Shown piece by piece: positions 29,622-39,644 of a stretch of 64,000 nt of DNA. The stretch is from Rheinheimera riviphila (GTDB taxonomy: Bacteria > Pseudomonadota > Gammaproteobacteria > Enterobacterales > Alteromonadaceae), in the NCBI RefSeq assembly GCF_004005945.1, contig NZ_SACS01000021.1:1-64000 (forward strand), given 5' to 3'. Below the pieces are notes generated by a model that did no database searches, was not told where the DNA came from, and was given only the letters and a program-made list of their open reading frames with translations. Each line of letters begins with the position of its first letter. Within the stretch, counting starts at the first letter, position 1. The translations under genes were made by a program, and so were the position numbers.

Positions 29622-31955
29622 TTAATTATTTAATAAATAAGGGCGGCGGTAGCCAAAAATACCACTGGATAACATATCCGACACATCAAACCCGGCTGAA
29701 TCACCAAAACCTTTTAACACAAATCGCAGCGCAATGCCGCTGTCTAGTTTGACCGGATGTGCGAAATTATCGATCGCCAGGTCAAGATTGGTTTCGATTT
29801 GCCGTCTGGCGACCAGACGAATCGCCCAGCAACAAGATTCATATTGAAAACCGACGTTGGCTTCAATCATCCGATGATTGTTGATATCGCGGTAATAACT
29901 GGCAACAGCTTGCCATTTATCGGCGATGGGCAGGGTACCCAAAGCGCCAAGCTGAGCGATTTCGTTGCTTGAGACATCCCGGCTGTAACGATGGTTCAAT
30001 TGAAATATTTTTTTATCATCGGCCCGGTAATCGAGTGACACGCTGCTTTTAACCATGCGTTTGGTTTCAGAATCATACTGTACACCACCGTTTAGGAACC
30101 AGCGTTGTTGCCAGTGCAGCAGGGTTTCAGCGGCGAAAATCGACTCGGTGGCCGCGATAGCAGGTGCTTGACCGGGCGCAATTTCAAATTCGGTTTTGGC
30201 TTCATCTAAAAATAGGATTTGGCCCATACTGAAGCGAAAACGCTCAGTGTCCCGCTGGTCGTAGACGCGGGTGGTCCAACCAAGTGTCAGCTGGTTAGTA
30301 TCGTTGATCCGATCAAGACCCGAGTAACGATTTTGCCGGAATAAACCGTAATAATCGTCCTGCAACCGGGCGGTATCAAACAAACCAATATTGCGCTGAT
30401 CCCGGTATGGGATATACAAATATTGAATTTGTGGTTCCAGCGTTTGCAGTGAATTGGCGCCAAACCAGCTGGTGTCTCGCTCGAAGTTCAGTTTGCCGTT
30501 CATGCTAAGCTTGGGCATGCTACGTTGTATCGATTTATCCAACACGGCTGAGGGAAGTTGCAGGTCTTGCTGATAATAGGTTTGCAGCAAACTGCCTTCA
30601 AACAACAGCTCCAGTGCCGCAGTGTTGTAAGGCAACCTGAGCGTTGGTTCGAGGTGTAAACGATCGGCGGCTTTTACCAGCTGACTATCGTTGTTGAAGT
30701 GTGCATATTGTCCAGACCACAAAAATTGCAAACCGCCGCCTAACTCAAGCGGCTTGCTGGAGCTTAAATTCAATTGCGGTAAAGCTGCATAAGCTTCTGA
30801 ATAATTACCAAGAATTTCAAACCCTTGCATTTGCAAGTCAGAACGAACGTAATCTCCATAGTAACTCAACGTTGCCTGGCGATAGAGTTGGGTGTCACTT
30901 TGATTGTTGATGTCGGAACCCAGTTCAGTCAGGTAACTGTCATCGCTGATATCGGTAAAGTCGACTGTCGCACGCCAACGGTCGTTAAAGTCGGCGACAT
31001 GGCTGATATGCGACAAATATCTTTTGCCAAAATCTGCCGCTTTGTCTTGATCTTTATTCAGATATTCTAAATACAGGCTGCCCTGGTGCTGGCTGGTTAA
31101 ATAACGGAATTCCGATTTCAGCTGCGTGCCGCGCTGGCTCATGTAACGCGGTGTCAGCGTGGCGTCATAGTTGTCGGCAAGGTTCAGATAATAAGGAACT
31201 TCAACATCGAGCCCCAGTTTTTGCGAGCTACCGATTTTTGGGAATAACACCCCGGTTTTGCGTTTGTCGTTGACCGGGTAGGTCATGTAAGGCAAATACA
31301 ACACCGGAATATCTTTAATTTTAACCACCGAGCCCCAGGCTTCACCCCAGCCATCTTCGGCGTTGATGCTGATTTTGTCAGCGGCCAGTGCCCAGCCGTT
31401 ATCGCCTTCCGGGCAAGTACTGAAAGTCGCCTGATTTAACACCACGCCTTGATCGGACGCTGACATCTCGCTGGCGTACCCACGGCCCGCCTGACTGACA
31501 AAGCGGTATTCGGCGTCGCGCATGGTCACTTTATTTTCAGCAAGGTTGGCGCTGAACGAGCTGCTGCTGACTTTCAGCGCTGAGCTGTAATAACTGATAC
31601 CGCCATCGGCAAACATACTTTGGTCAATTTTGCTGACGCGGGCCATTGGCGCCGTTAGTAAAGTGTCACGATAAGTGAGTTGCAACGGACCCGTAAATTC
31701 AGCGGTTTGGTTGTCGATTAGTTCTGCGTTCTTGGAATCAATGCGCAGCTGGTCGTCGTTTTTATCCAGCGTAGCCATAATGGCGGGAATGTCGGCTTTG
31801 GGATAACACAGCTGCAAAGGTGCAGAGTCTTCAACCCGTAGAGCGTCTTCAACCTGCTGAGTGCTTTCAACCTGCGAGGTGCCGTCAGCCCATATTGCAG
31901 GGGAGGTGCTAGCGAACGCCAACAACAGCCATTGATTTAATAAAGTTCGTTTCAT
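29622..31955 (-). CDS. lptD: LPS-assembly protein LptD
   Basis: Outer-membrane beta-barrel that inserts lipopolysaccharide with LptE. 777 residues: signal peptide, N-terminal OstA/jellyroll domain (about 55-200; LTYRDTLLTAPMARVSK) and a large barrel. PVLYLPYMTYPVNDKRKTGVLFPKIG is a family hallmark. Cys47 near the N terminus and the paired CC near the C terminus (YESCCWAIRL) could form the long-range disulfides of LptD. First gene of the operon; divergent from amgK. Confidence 0.95.
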   Translation of the reverse strand: MKRTLLNQWLLLAFASTSPAIWADGTSQVESTQQVEDALRVEDSAPLQLCYPKADIPAIMATLDKNDDQLRIDSKNAELIDNQTAEFTGPLQLTYRDTLLTAPMARVSKIDQSMFADGGISYYSSALKVSSSSFSANLAENKVTMRDAEYRFVSQAGRGYASEMSASDQGVVLNQATFSTCPEGDNGWALAADKISINAEDGWGEAWGSVVKIKDIPVLYLPYMTYPVNDKRKTGVLFPKIGSSQKLGLDVEVPYYLNLADNYDATLTPRYMSQRGTQLKSEFRYLTSQHQGSLYLEYLNKDQDKAADFGKRYLSHISHVADFNDRWRATVDFTDISDDSYLTELGSDINNQSDTQLYRQATLSYYGDYVRSDLQMQGFEILGNYSEAYAALPQLNLSSSKPLELGGGLQFLWSGQYAHFNNDSQLVKAADRLHLEPTLRLPYNTAALELLFEGSLLQTYYQQDLQLPSAVLDKSIQRSMPKLSMNGKLNFERDTSWFGANSLQTLEPQIQYLYIPYRDQRNIGLFDTARLQDDYYGLFRQNRYSGLDRINDTNQLTLGWTTRVYDQRDTERFRFSMGQILFLDEAKTEFEIAPGQAPAIAATESIFAAETLLHWQQRWFLNGGVQYDSETKRMVKSSVSLDYRADDKKIFQLNHRYSRDVSSNEIAQLGALGTLPIADKWQAVASYYRDINNHRMIEANVGFQYESCCWAIRLVARRQIETNLDLAIDNFAHPVKLDSGIALRFVLKGFGDSAGFDVSDMLSSGIFGYRRPYLLNN

Positions 31956-32084
31956 CCAGCAGTCTCAGAATTGATGCATGTTGCTTAAGCCGACCGCAAA
32001 AACAGCAGGATGCTCATGATAAAGCAATTTTCTGTGCGTTGCTAATCAGATATAGTGCAGCCTTTGACTACACCGGAGCCAAAA

Positions 32085-33098
32085 GTGCCAGATCGGTTGA
32101 CCCTTATTTGTAGTTTTTTATCCACTGTGTGGCCAGAGCATCCTTATCAACTGTCCGCCATCAGTGGTGACGCCAGTTTCCGTCGTTATTTCCGCGTCCA
32201 TTATCAGGGAAAAAACTATGTCCTGATGGACTCGCCACCCATGCTGGAAGATGGCCAGCGTTTTGTGGCGGTGCAGCAGGCATTTCTGGCTAGTGGACTG
32301 CGGGTACCGTTGATCCTGCAGCAGGATTTGGCCGCCGGCTTGTTATTACTCGAAGATCTGGGCGATCAATTGCTGCTGGATTTATTGAGTTCTGAAACTG
32401 CAGACCACTGGTATCCGCAGGCATTGGCTGAACTGGTGAAGATCCGCACTATCACCAGCACCTCTCAAGGGCCGCTGCCGTTGTTTGACCGGGCGTTTTT
32501 ACTGCGGGAAATGCAGTTATTTATCGACTGGTTTGTCAAAGTCCATCTGTCACTTGAGCTATCCAATGACGAATTAGCGATGTTGGCAACGTTGTTTGAT
32601 GTTCTTGCTGACGCTGCGTTGGAACAACCGCAGGCCGGGATGCATCGTGACTATCATGCCCGTAATCTGATGGTACTCGCAAACCAGCAACTGGCGGTCA
32701 TTGATTTCCAGGATATTGTGATCGGCCCAGTCAGCTATGACGCGGTGTCGCTACTTAAAGATTGTTACAAACGCTGGCCAGATGAGTTTGTCGTCCAGCA
32801 ACGCGATGAGTTTTTCCGGCAATTGCAGCAAAGCGCTGTATTGGATGCATCATGGACCCGCGAACGTTTTGCCAAAAGTTTTGACCTGATGGGGTTGCAG
32901 CGCCATATCAAAGTTTGTGGCATTTTCAGCAGGTTGTATCACCGGGACGGCAAAGCCGGTTATCTGGCCGATTTGCCACGGGTATTAGATTATGTCATTG
33001 ATGCGGCGGTGCAATACCCAGAATGTCAGGCGTTTTGCCAGTTATTGCAGCAGAAAATTCAGCCGCGTTTGTTGGAGGTGATCGCATGCGGGCAATGA
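32085..33098 (+). CDS. amgK: N-acetylmuramate/N-acetylglucosamine kinase AmgK (APH fold)
   Basis: Aminoglycoside-phosphotransferase-fold kinase phosphorylating recycled cell-wall amino sugars at C1, as shown for Pseudomonas AmgK. The catalytic loop MHRDYHARNLMVL and metal-binding VIDFQDIVIGP are present. GTG 32085 is favoured because GGAG lies six bases upstream; the frame is open from 32055. 337 residues. It overlaps murU, which supports the specific function over a generic phosphotransferase. Divergent from lptD, as in Pseudomonas. Confidence 0.85.
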   Translation: MPDRLTLICSFLSTVWPEHPYQLSAISGDASFRRYFRVHYQGKNYVLMDSPPMLEDGQRFVAVQQAFLASGLRVPLILQQDLAAGLLLLEDLGDQLLLDLLSSETADHWYPQALAELVKIRTITSTSQGPLPLFDRAFLLREMQLFIDWFVKVHLSLELSNDELAMLATLFDVLADAALEQPQAGMHRDYHARNLMVLANQQLAVIDFQDIVIGPVSYDAVSLLKDCYKRWPDEFVVQQRDEFFRQLQQSAVLDASWTRERFAKSFDLMGLQRHIKVCGIFSRLYHRDGKAGYLADLPRVLDYVIDAAVQYPECQAFCQLLQQKIQPRLLEVIACGQ

Positions 33099-33799
33099 TT
33101 CTAGCCGCAGGCCGCGGTGAGCGGATGCGACCGCTGACCGATCATTTGCCCAAGCCGTTGTTAACTGTTGCCGGTAAGCCGCTGATTGTGCATCACATTG
33201 AAGCGCTGGCCGCTGCTGGTGTGCTGGATATTGTGATAAACCATGCCTGGCTTGGCCATTTGATTGAGCAGCAGCTGGGGGATGGCCGTCAGTTTGGGGT
33301 GCGTCTGCACTACTCAGCTGAAGGCGCGACCGGCTTGGAAACGGCCGGTGGCATCAAAAAGGCGCTCCCCATGCTCGGGACTGAGCCCTTTCTGGTGATA
33401 AACGGCGACGTGTTAAGCACATTGCAACCGGCGGCGTTGATTGCACAAGGTTTACCGCAAAGCGCATTGGCGCATTTGGTGCTGGTGCCTAATCCGTCAC
33501 AACACCCCAAGGGCGATTTCGCTTTTGCGCCGACATCACCCTGGCTTTGTTCGAGCGGTGACGAACAATTCACTTTTAGTGGAATTGCGTTATATCATCC
33601 TGATTTTTTTAAAGATGTTCCCGAAGGGGCGCAAAAATTGGCGCCGTTTTTGCGCCAGGCGATGATGCAGCAACAGGTCAGCGGCGAGCTTTTTAGCGGT
33701 TATTGGGCCGATATCGGTACCCCGGAACGTTTACAACAAGCGGATTCCACGTTTGCAGCACATCAAGAAATGCAGTTAAGGAACCATCATGTGGGGTAA
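33086..33799 (+). CDS. murU: N-acetylmuramate alpha-1-phosphate uridylyltransferase MurU
   Basis: Nucleotidyltransferase giving UDP-MurNAc from MurNAc-1-phosphate, so recycling peptidoglycan without going through fosfomycin-sensitive MurA. The start MRAMILAAGRGERMRPLTDHLPKPLL is the sugar-nucleotide transferase signature; INGDVL carries the metal-binding Asp. ATG 33086 has GGAGG upstream and overlaps amgK by 13 bp. 237 residues. Confidence 0.88.
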   Translation: MRAMILAAGRGERMRPLTDHLPKPLLTVAGKPLIVHHIEALAAAGVLDIVINHAWLGHLIEQQLGDGRQFGVRLHYSAEGATGLETAGGIKKALPMLGTEPFLVINGDVLSTLQPAALIAQGLPQSALAHLVLVPNPSQHPKGDFAFAPTSPWLCSSGDEQFTFSGIALYHPDFFKDVPEGAQKLAPFLRQAMMQQQVSGELFSGYWADIGTPERLQQADSTFAAHQEMQLRNHHVG

Positions 33800-34589
33800 A
33801 ATTCTGGGCGCTTTGTTTGGCATGGCGCTGTTTAAATGGCCCGGTTTTTTTCTGGGGTTGCTGATTGGTCACTGGTTTGACCGCAGTTTGAGGTCGTCGT
33901 TTGAAGGTGCCGGTGGTTTTGGTGCATTAAAACGCGACCAAGACGATGCTGAAGGGCTGTTTATGTACAGCACCTTTGCCGTGATGGGACATTTGGCCAA
34001 AGCCGATGGTGTGGTCACCACAGCACACATCGATAAAGCCACGACGTTTATGCAGCAGTTGGGGCTTGATGCGACGCAGCAACAGGAAGCACAGCGGGCG
34101 TTTCGTGAAGGTAAAGCCGCCGACTTTCCACTGCAACAGCAACTGGCGCAGGTCAAACAGCGTTATCGCTGGCGTCCGGATTTACTGCAGATGTTTCTGG
34201 AAATTCAGATCAGCGTGGCTTATGTTGATGCCAAATTAAGTAGCGTCGAACTGACTTTGCTGCAGCAAGTGGCGGCAGCTTTGTCGATTTCAGCCACCCG
34301 CTTGCAGTATTTGCTGGGTCGATTTGAAGCCGAAGCACGGTTTGCCAACCGGCCACCGCAGCAAAAACCAAAAAGTGCCACGGTGCAGGATGCTTATCAG
34401 TTGCTGGGCGTCAAAGCGGATTGCTCCAAGGCTGAACTGAAAAAAGCTTATAAAAAACAAATGGCACAGCATCATCCGGATAAACTGATGTCACAAGGTT
34501 TACCCAAAGAAATGATGGAACTGGCCAAGCGGAAAACCCAGGATATTCAGGCTGCTTACGAGCTGCTATGCCAGCATCGCCAAGATTAA
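33789..34589 (+). CDS. djlA: Co-chaperone DjlA (membrane-anchored DnaJ-like)
   Basis: Membrane-bound J-protein that stimulates DnaK. An N-terminal glycine-containing membrane segment (about 5-30) is followed by a TerB-like helical domain (about 55-180) and a C-terminal J domain (about 200-266) with the HPD motif (QHHPDKL). 266 residues. Overlaps murU by 11 bp, so the three genes form one operon. In E. coli djlA is likewise next to lptD and rluA-rapA. Confidence 0.93.
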   Translation: MWGKILGALFGMALFKWPGFFLGLLIGHWFDRSLRSSFEGAGGFGALKRDQDDAEGLFMYSTFAVMGHLAKADGVVTTAHIDKATTFMQQLGLDATQQQEAQRAFREGKAADFPLQQQLAQVKQRYRWRPDLLQMFLEIQISVAYVDAKLSSVELTLLQQVAAALSISATRLQYLLGRFEAEARFANRPPQQKPKSATVQDAYQLLGVKADCSKAELKKAYKKQMAQHHPDKLMSQGLPKEMMELAKRKTQDIQAAYELLCQHRQD

Positions 34590-34598
34590 GTCAATCTT

Positions 34599-34955
34599 TT
34601 AGCTTTTGTGATAAAACATAAAATACACCGCGCCCAATAAACACATTCCGGCATAGACGTAATTGAGTTTAAAGGGCTCTTTCATATACAACACCGCAAA
34701 TGGAATAAACACGCTCAGCGTGATCACTTCCTGCAAAATTTTCAGTTGCGCTAATGAAAAGACCGTCGCGCCGATACGATTGGCCGGCACCATCAGCATA
34801 TATTCAAAAAACGCGATGCCCCACGACACCATAATGGCGACGAACACCGCTGAACCTTTTAAATGTTTCAGGTGGCCATACCAGGCGAAAGTCATAAAAA
34901 TATTACTGAGTAATAACAGCAGGATAGTCGTCAGCGTCGGGCTAAGTTGCGGCAT
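34599..34955 (-). CDS. DUF486 family small membrane protein
   Basis: A protein of about 118 residues with four hydrophobic helices, of the DUF486 group related to small DMT transporters. ATG 34955 (MPQLSPTLTTILLLLLSN) has GGAG six bases upstream; ATGs at 34958 and 34967 are also possible. Conserved-looking stretches are FMTFAWYGHLK and VPANRIG. It is convergent with djlA, with 9 bp between stops. Substrate unknown. Confidence 0.75.
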   Translation of the reverse strand: MPQLSPTLTTILLLLLSNIFMTFAWYGHLKHLKGSAVFVAIMVSWGIAFFEYMLMVPANRIGATVFSLAQLKILQEVITLSVFIPFAVLYMKEPFKLNYVYAGMCLLGAVYFMFYHKS

Positions 34956-35159
34956 CATTTTCTCCATCAATGCGAACTCGTATTATTACTGAAAATCGGT
35001 ATTTTTGCGCCGGATATCCCGCAATGTGGGTAGTTAAAAAATTGCCGGGCTATGTCTTGAATTTAGCGACAGCTCAACTAGCTTTAATTTGAAAAGTTTC
35101 CAAGATGGATCCTTTCCGGAACCAAAACATGATGTTTTCACACGAAGGATTGTCATACC

Positions 35160-36725
35160 ATGCGCCAAAACCTGCCTGTTACATCCAGAGAACGGACCTT
35201 TGCCTCTGAGCAACGCTTAATTTCAGCCACAGACGTTCAGGGAAATATTCAATTTTGTAATGATGCTTTTGTCGACGTCAGCGGTTTTACCCGCGAGGAA
35301 CTGATCGGGCAGCCACATAATCTGGTGCGCCATCCGGATATGCCGGAACCAGTGTTTGCCGGGATGTGGGATTACCTGAAAAAAGGTCAATGCTGGATGG
35401 GGATTGTTAAAAATCGCTGCAAAAATGGCGATTATTATTGGGTGAATGCGTACGTCACGCCCATTTTGCAGCACGGGAAAGTGGTGGGGTTTGAGTCGGT
35501 ACGGGTGCGGCCAACCGCCGAGCAAGTCAATCGCGCACAGCAGGTGTATCAACAAATTAAAGACGGCAAAAGTATTGCCGGTGGTGCTTTGGCGCAGTCC
35601 TGGCAAATACCGGCTGGGATGGCGGCAGTATTGGCCATTACTGTCGGTGGCGCTATGCTGTTTGGCCAGTATGGCGCCGGTGTTGCGGCAGCGCTGAGTA
35701 GTTTTGGATTGGTCAGTCTGGAGCGGGCTGGGATGCAAAAAGCGCAACAGAAACTAAAAGCGCAATTAAGTAGCCCGTTTTTATGCCCGGTCGCCAGTCA
35801 GGTATTTACCGGGAACAGTGGCGTGTGGGCACAGCTGGAACTGGCGCTCATCACCGAAGGCGCGCATTTACGTACCGTGTTAACCCGGCTGGAAGATGCT
35901 GCAATGTTGGCCTCCAAAGAATCAGCGCAAGCCCACAACTTAAGTAAAGCAACCTTATCGTCCATTACGTCGCAACAACAGGAAACCGATCAGACGGCGA
36001 CTGCGATGAACCAAATGACGCATACCATTGCCGAAGTTGCACAAAATGTGCAGTTAACTTCGAATCAGGCTGCGAACGCCAACGAACTGACCAGCCAGGG
36101 GCAACAGGTTGCGTTACAAACCAAAGATGCAATTCAAGCGTTGGCGAGAGCGGTGCAGGCGATTTCTGCCGCAGTGACAGAGTTAGCCACCCAAACTTCC
36201 AGCATTACTCAGGCAGCTGATATCATTCAACAAATTGCTGAACAAACCAATTTGCTGGCGCTAAATGCTGCCATTGAAGCGGCCAGGGCAGGCGAGCAAG
36301 GCCGTGGTTTTGCCGTGGTTGCGGATGAAGTGCGGCATCTGGCGCAGCGGACGCAGGAATCAACCAAACAAATTCAGCTGATTATCAAGAATTTGCAGCT
36401 TGGTGCCAGCTCAGCGGTATCTGCGGCCAATGACGGTGTGAAAGCGACTGAACTTGGTGTAGCCAAAGTCATCGAAACTGAGACTATGCTCCACGGCATT
36501 ATGGCTGCGGTCAATATCATTGCCAAAATGGGACACCAGATTGCCGTCGCAGTTGAGGAACAGGCGCACGTATCGGAAGATATTAACCGCCAGGTTAGCC
36601 GGATTGCCGATTTGGCGGGCGACAGTTATCAGCATAGTGAACAGGCTGCGGCAGTGAGCAGCGATCTGGAACAAAATGCCGAGTCCCTGTATCAACTGGT
36701 GGAGCGGTTTAAAAAACAAGGCTAG
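35160..36725 (+). CDS. PAS-containing methyl-accepting chemotaxis protein (Aer-like)
   Basis: 521-residue receptor with a cytoplasmic N-terminal PAS domain (about 10-125; [39 protein letters not shown]), a short hydrophobic hairpin (about 150-185) and a signalling domain with [35 protein letters not shown]. This is the Aer layout, in which the PAS holds FAD and senses redox or oxygen. Whether FAD binds here cannot be judged. Monocistronic. Confidence 0.88.
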   Translation: MRQNLPVTSRERTFASEQRLISATDVQGNIQFCNDAFVDVSGFTREELIGQPHNLVRHPDMPEPVFAGMWDYLKKGQCWMGIVKNRCKNGDYYWVNAYVTPILQHGKVVGFESVRVRPTAEQVNRAQQVYQQIKDGKSIAGGALAQSWQIPAGMAAVLAITVGGAMLFGQYGAGVAAALSSFGLVSLERAGMQKAQQKLKAQLSSPFLCPVASQVFTGNSGVWAQLELALITEGAHLRTVLTRLEDAAMLASKESAQAHNLSKATLSSITSQQQETDQTATAMNQMTHTIAEVAQNVQLTSNQAANANELTSQGQQVALQTKDAIQALARAVQAISAAVTELATQTSSITQAADIIQQIAEQTNLLALNAAIEAARAGEQGRGFAVVADEVRHLAQRTQESTKQIQLIIKNLQLGASSAVSAANDGVKATELGVAKVIETETMLHGIMAAVNIIAKMGHQIAVAVEEQAHVSEDINRQVSRIADLAGDSYQHSEQAAAVSSDLEQNAESLYQLVERFKKQG

Positions 36726-36748
36726 TGCCGTGCTATAAGGCTGCTGGG

Positions 36749-37540
36749 TTAAAAACCAAGATAACTCAGCCAGCCATACACTTCATTAAACACCCATTGT
36801 TGGTTTTGCGGCTGATCGATAGAACCCGGTAGCAGCCGCTGCCGGTATATTTCTTTGATGTGTTTTCGGACCAGCTGCAGCCGCAACTGGCTGCTGGCCA
36901 TCACAAAAGAATTGTCTTGTTGCTGCTGGATATCCAGCGTCGGGACTTTGTGTTTCGCCAGCGCCACCGATACGGCCTGATTTAATGCTTTGTCCGGCAG
37001 ATAAGCGCTCAGCAGGATCAACCCTTCAGGTGCTTTTAGCTGCCCGCTCTGATACAGCTGATTAATCAAAGCGCCACTACTACCTTGCGCCACCACAATA
37101 ATACTGCCGGTATTGTTTTCAGCACTTTTCATCACTGCTTGTAGCCGTGCCAACAGCTCAGTTTGATAAGTCAGCATGGTTTCGGCATTCGTTTCCGGGA
37201 GCGGATCGGGCACCATCATCGCTATGGTGTTCCAGCCATAATCGACCAGTTGCTGGCGAAGGACATTAATCATTCTCGGGCTTGCTGCATGCTGTGACCA
37301 ATCGGGCACCAGGATCACGGTGCCTTTGGTAAACGCGGTCATCGCAGGTTTTTCCAGCACGGTAAATGTCAGTGCGCCCGCCTGTAATGGTTTGATTTCA
37401 ATGGGGTCAATTTGATTTTGTAGATCAGTGGTGGTGAAATTTTCGATACTGAGTTCAGCATTATTGGCATAACTGGCGGAGGAAAGGAGTAGCAACAACA
37501 GTAAGCCCTGCGTCGCTGAAGCTATCTTAAAAGTGATCAT
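36749..37540 (-). CDS. DUF3530 family secreted alpha/beta-hydrolase-like protein
   Basis: 263 residues with a signal peptide ending near SYA (about 25). The core has alpha/beta-hydrolase features: TVILVPDWSQHAASPRMINVLRQQLVDYGWNTIAMMVPDP and VVAQGSSGALI at the nucleophile-elbow position, where Ser lies in GSSG rather than GXSXG. It resembles DUF3530, an uncharacterised periplasmic family. Enzyme activity is not established. It stands alone between a chemoreceptor and the OmpA gene. Confidence 0.7.
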   Translation of the reverse strand: MITFKIASATQGLLLLLLLSSASYANNAELSIENFTTTDLQNQIDPIEIKPLQAGALTFTVLEKPAMTAFTKGTVILVPDWSQHAASPRMINVLRQQLVDYGWNTIAMMVPDPLPETNAETMLTYQTELLARLQAVMKSAENNTGSIIVVAQGSSGALINQLYQSGQLKAPEGLILLSAYLPDKALNQAVSVALAKHKVPTLDIQQQQDNSFVMASSQLRLQLVRKHIKEIYRQRLLPGSIDQPQNQQWVFNEVYGWLSYLGF

Positions 37541-37617
37541 CAGGAATACTGTTGTAAGGATAGATTAAGCAAAGTATCGGCGGGCAAACTGGAAACTTAA
37601 AGCGATCGGCCGGATAA

Positions 37618-37645
37618 AAAAAGGCTCAACCTGAGTTGAGCCTTT
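37618..37645 (-). terminator. Terminator of the OmpA-like porin gene
   Basis: Stem AAAGGCTCAAC/GTTGAGCCTTT with CTGA loop; the minus strand continues in a T run. It lies just beyond the stop at 37691. Confidence 0.85.
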
Positions 37646-37690
37646 GAGCAATCATGCGATGGCTAAAAATGCCATGCAGAAAGTTTGATC

Positions 37691-38758
37691 TTAGCGGGTA
37701 ACAGCTTCTTTTACAGATGCAGTAACATGGCCTTCGATACGACGGTTAACCGCGTGAGCAGCAGCATTGTTGCCGGCAGCGCGTGGTTTAGTGACACCGT
37801 AACCGACAGCTTTTACGCGTGAACGGTCGATACCATATTGAGTCACTAATACATCAGCAACGGCATCAGAACGACGTTGTGACAGCGCCATGTTGTAGGC
37901 TGGTTTGCCAACATTTGAAGCGTGACCGGCAATTTCAACATCAGTATTTGGGAAACGTTTTAAGAAGTTCGCCAGTTTTTCGATGTCTGCATGATATTCA
38001 GGTTTTACAACAGAAGAGTCGTTGTCAAACTGAGCGTTTAAATCAATCCGCACTGAAGTTTCAGTGAAAATTGAACAACCAACGGTATCAACTTTGTCAG
38101 TGATCGGGGTGTTTGCACACTGATCTTTGTCATCAGTCACACCGTCCTGATCCGCATCACCAATCACTGGTGCTGGCGCAGGTGCTGCTTCTGGCTGTGG
38201 TGCTGGTGTTGGAGCAGCTTGTGGTGCTGAACCAAATACATAGCTTAAACCAACTTTCAGGCCGGTATCAGCAAATGACTGGCTGATACCCTGGTAACGG
38301 TTCGCTTCAGCAAAAATAGCTAAGTTATCTAAAACAAAGAAGTTTGCACCGATACCGACGTTGGCAGCTGATGCTGAACGGCCAGTGGTGAAGTTTTTCA
38401 CACCGCCGACAACGTAAACTGGCAGGCTGTCAATGTGGTACATCAGATCGACGCCAGCACGATTGCCTTTCACGTCATAACCTACAGTAGCTTTGTCCAG
38501 ATCCTGACGAGCGAACTCGGCACGGATTGCCCATTCTTTGTTGATACGGTAGCCGATGTTCAGACCACGGCCATTGCCGTTGTCGACGTTTTGCCATTCG
38601 GCAGAACGTGCTTTGTCACTATCAGGGCTATAAACTTCGTAGAAAACAGAACCAAAAACCCGATCTTGTAAATCTTCTGCAGTTGGGGCAGCAGAAGCAA
38701 CAAACGACATCAGGGGTAAAGCAGCCAAAACGGCCAGTGCGCTAGTATTAAGTTTCAT
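37691..38758 (-). CDS. ompA: OmpA family outer-membrane protein
   Basis: Structural outer-membrane porin with a peptidoglycan tether. ATG 38758 (MKLNTSALAVLAALPLMSFVASA) has AAGGAGAG upstream and gives 355 residues; the longer frame lacks a signal peptide. It has an eight-strand barrel (about 28-190), a Pro/Ala hinge, a thrombospondin-type-3 calcium repeat (DADQDGVTDDKDQC) with a nearby second Cys (VGCS), and a C-terminal OmpA domain (EIAGHASNVGKPAYNMALSQRR). Gene symbol by architecture. Confidence 0.88.
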   Translation of the reverse strand: MKLNTSALAVLAALPLMSFVASAAPTAEDLQDRVFGSVFYEVYSPDSDKARSAEWQNVDNGNGRGLNIGYRINKEWAIRAEFARQDLDKATVGYDVKGNRAGVDLMYHIDSLPVYVVGGVKNFTTGRSASAANVGIGANFFVLDNLAIFAEANRYQGISQSFADTGLKVGLSYVFGSAPQAAPTPAPQPEAAPAPAPVIGDADQDGVTDDKDQCANTPITDKVDTVGCSIFTETSVRIDLNAQFDNDSSVVKPEYHADIEKLANFLKRFPNTDVEIAGHASNVGKPAYNMALSQRRSDAVADVLVTQYGIDRSRVKAVGYGVTKPRAAGNNAAAHAVNRRIEGHVTASVKEAVTR

Positions 38759-38923
38759 CCATCTCTCCTTTAGGGGTTTTTCCAACTCGCTAATTTTATT
38801 TGATTTGCCTGTATTAAACAAACATTGCTTAAATTTAGTTCAGATTTTCTGAATATTTTATAAGCGAGCGGCGCCATCTTAACAGTTATAACTGAATCAA
38901 AGGTTAATTGATTCGCTTTAGCA

Positions 38924-39577
38924 CTAAAATGGACTTGGTGCCGCAAACTCCAACCAACGTGCATCTACCGGATGTCGTAATGCTAAAAATTCAGCATGCA
39001 ATTGCAGGCGATCCGCAGCTGCGAGTCCATGGGTAGACGCATAAAATTTGTCACCAAGGATCGGATGTCCAAGCCATTGCATATGCACCCTGAGCTGATG
39101 CGAACGTCCGGTCACTGGCGTTAATCGCACTCTGCTACTGGTGGCATCCGTTGCCAGCACTTCAAAATGGGTCAAAGCTTTCTTGCCGCGGCTAAAACAC
39201 ACCATTTGTTTGGGTCGATTTGGCCAGTCACAAATCAGCGGTAGCTCAACGCTGCCAAGACGTGCACTGACCACACCTTCCAGCCTGGCAATATAGTGTT
39301 TGGCGGTCTGACGCAGTTCGAATTGCCGGTTGAGTTGCCGCTGGCTGTCGAGGCTAAGCGCCATCACCACTAATCCGGAAGTCGCCATATCCAGCCGGTG
39401 TACGATACGCGCCGTCGGGAACACCCGTTGCACCCGGCGCTCCAGACAATCCTGATGCTCCGGCGCTTTGCCAGGTACGGTTAACAATCCGCTGGGCTTA
39501 TTCAGCACCAGCAGATCGTTGTCCTGATAGACAATCTCCAGATACGGCCACAGCGGCGGCTCATAGTGGATCAACAT
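38924..39577 (-). CDS. rluA: Dual-specificity 23S rRNA/tRNA pseudouridine synthase RluA
   Basis: Makes pseudouridine at 23S U746 and tRNA U32 in E. coli. 217 residues, close to E. coli RluA throughout: VLNKPSGLLTVPG, catalytic HRLDMATSGL, PLICDWPNRPKQ, TGRSHQLRVHMQWLGHPILGD. rapA lies just upstream on the same strand (68 bp), the E. coli gene pair. Confidence 0.94.
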   Translation of the reverse strand: MLIHYEPPLWPYLEIVYQDNDLLVLNKPSGLLTVPGKAPEHQDCLERRVQRVFPTARIVHRLDMATSGLVVMALSLDSQRQLNRQFELRQTAKHYIARLEGVVSARLGSVELPLICDWPNRPKQMVCFSRGKKALTHFEVLATDATSSRVRLTPVTGRSHQLRVHMQWLGHPILGDKFYASTHGLAAADRLQLHAEFLALRHPVDARWLEFAAPSPF

Positions 39578-39644
39578 GGCAATTCCGCAGACCGCAATGG
39601 ACAGCGATGATGCAAGCAGTGATGGCCGTTACTCATCGTTTTTG

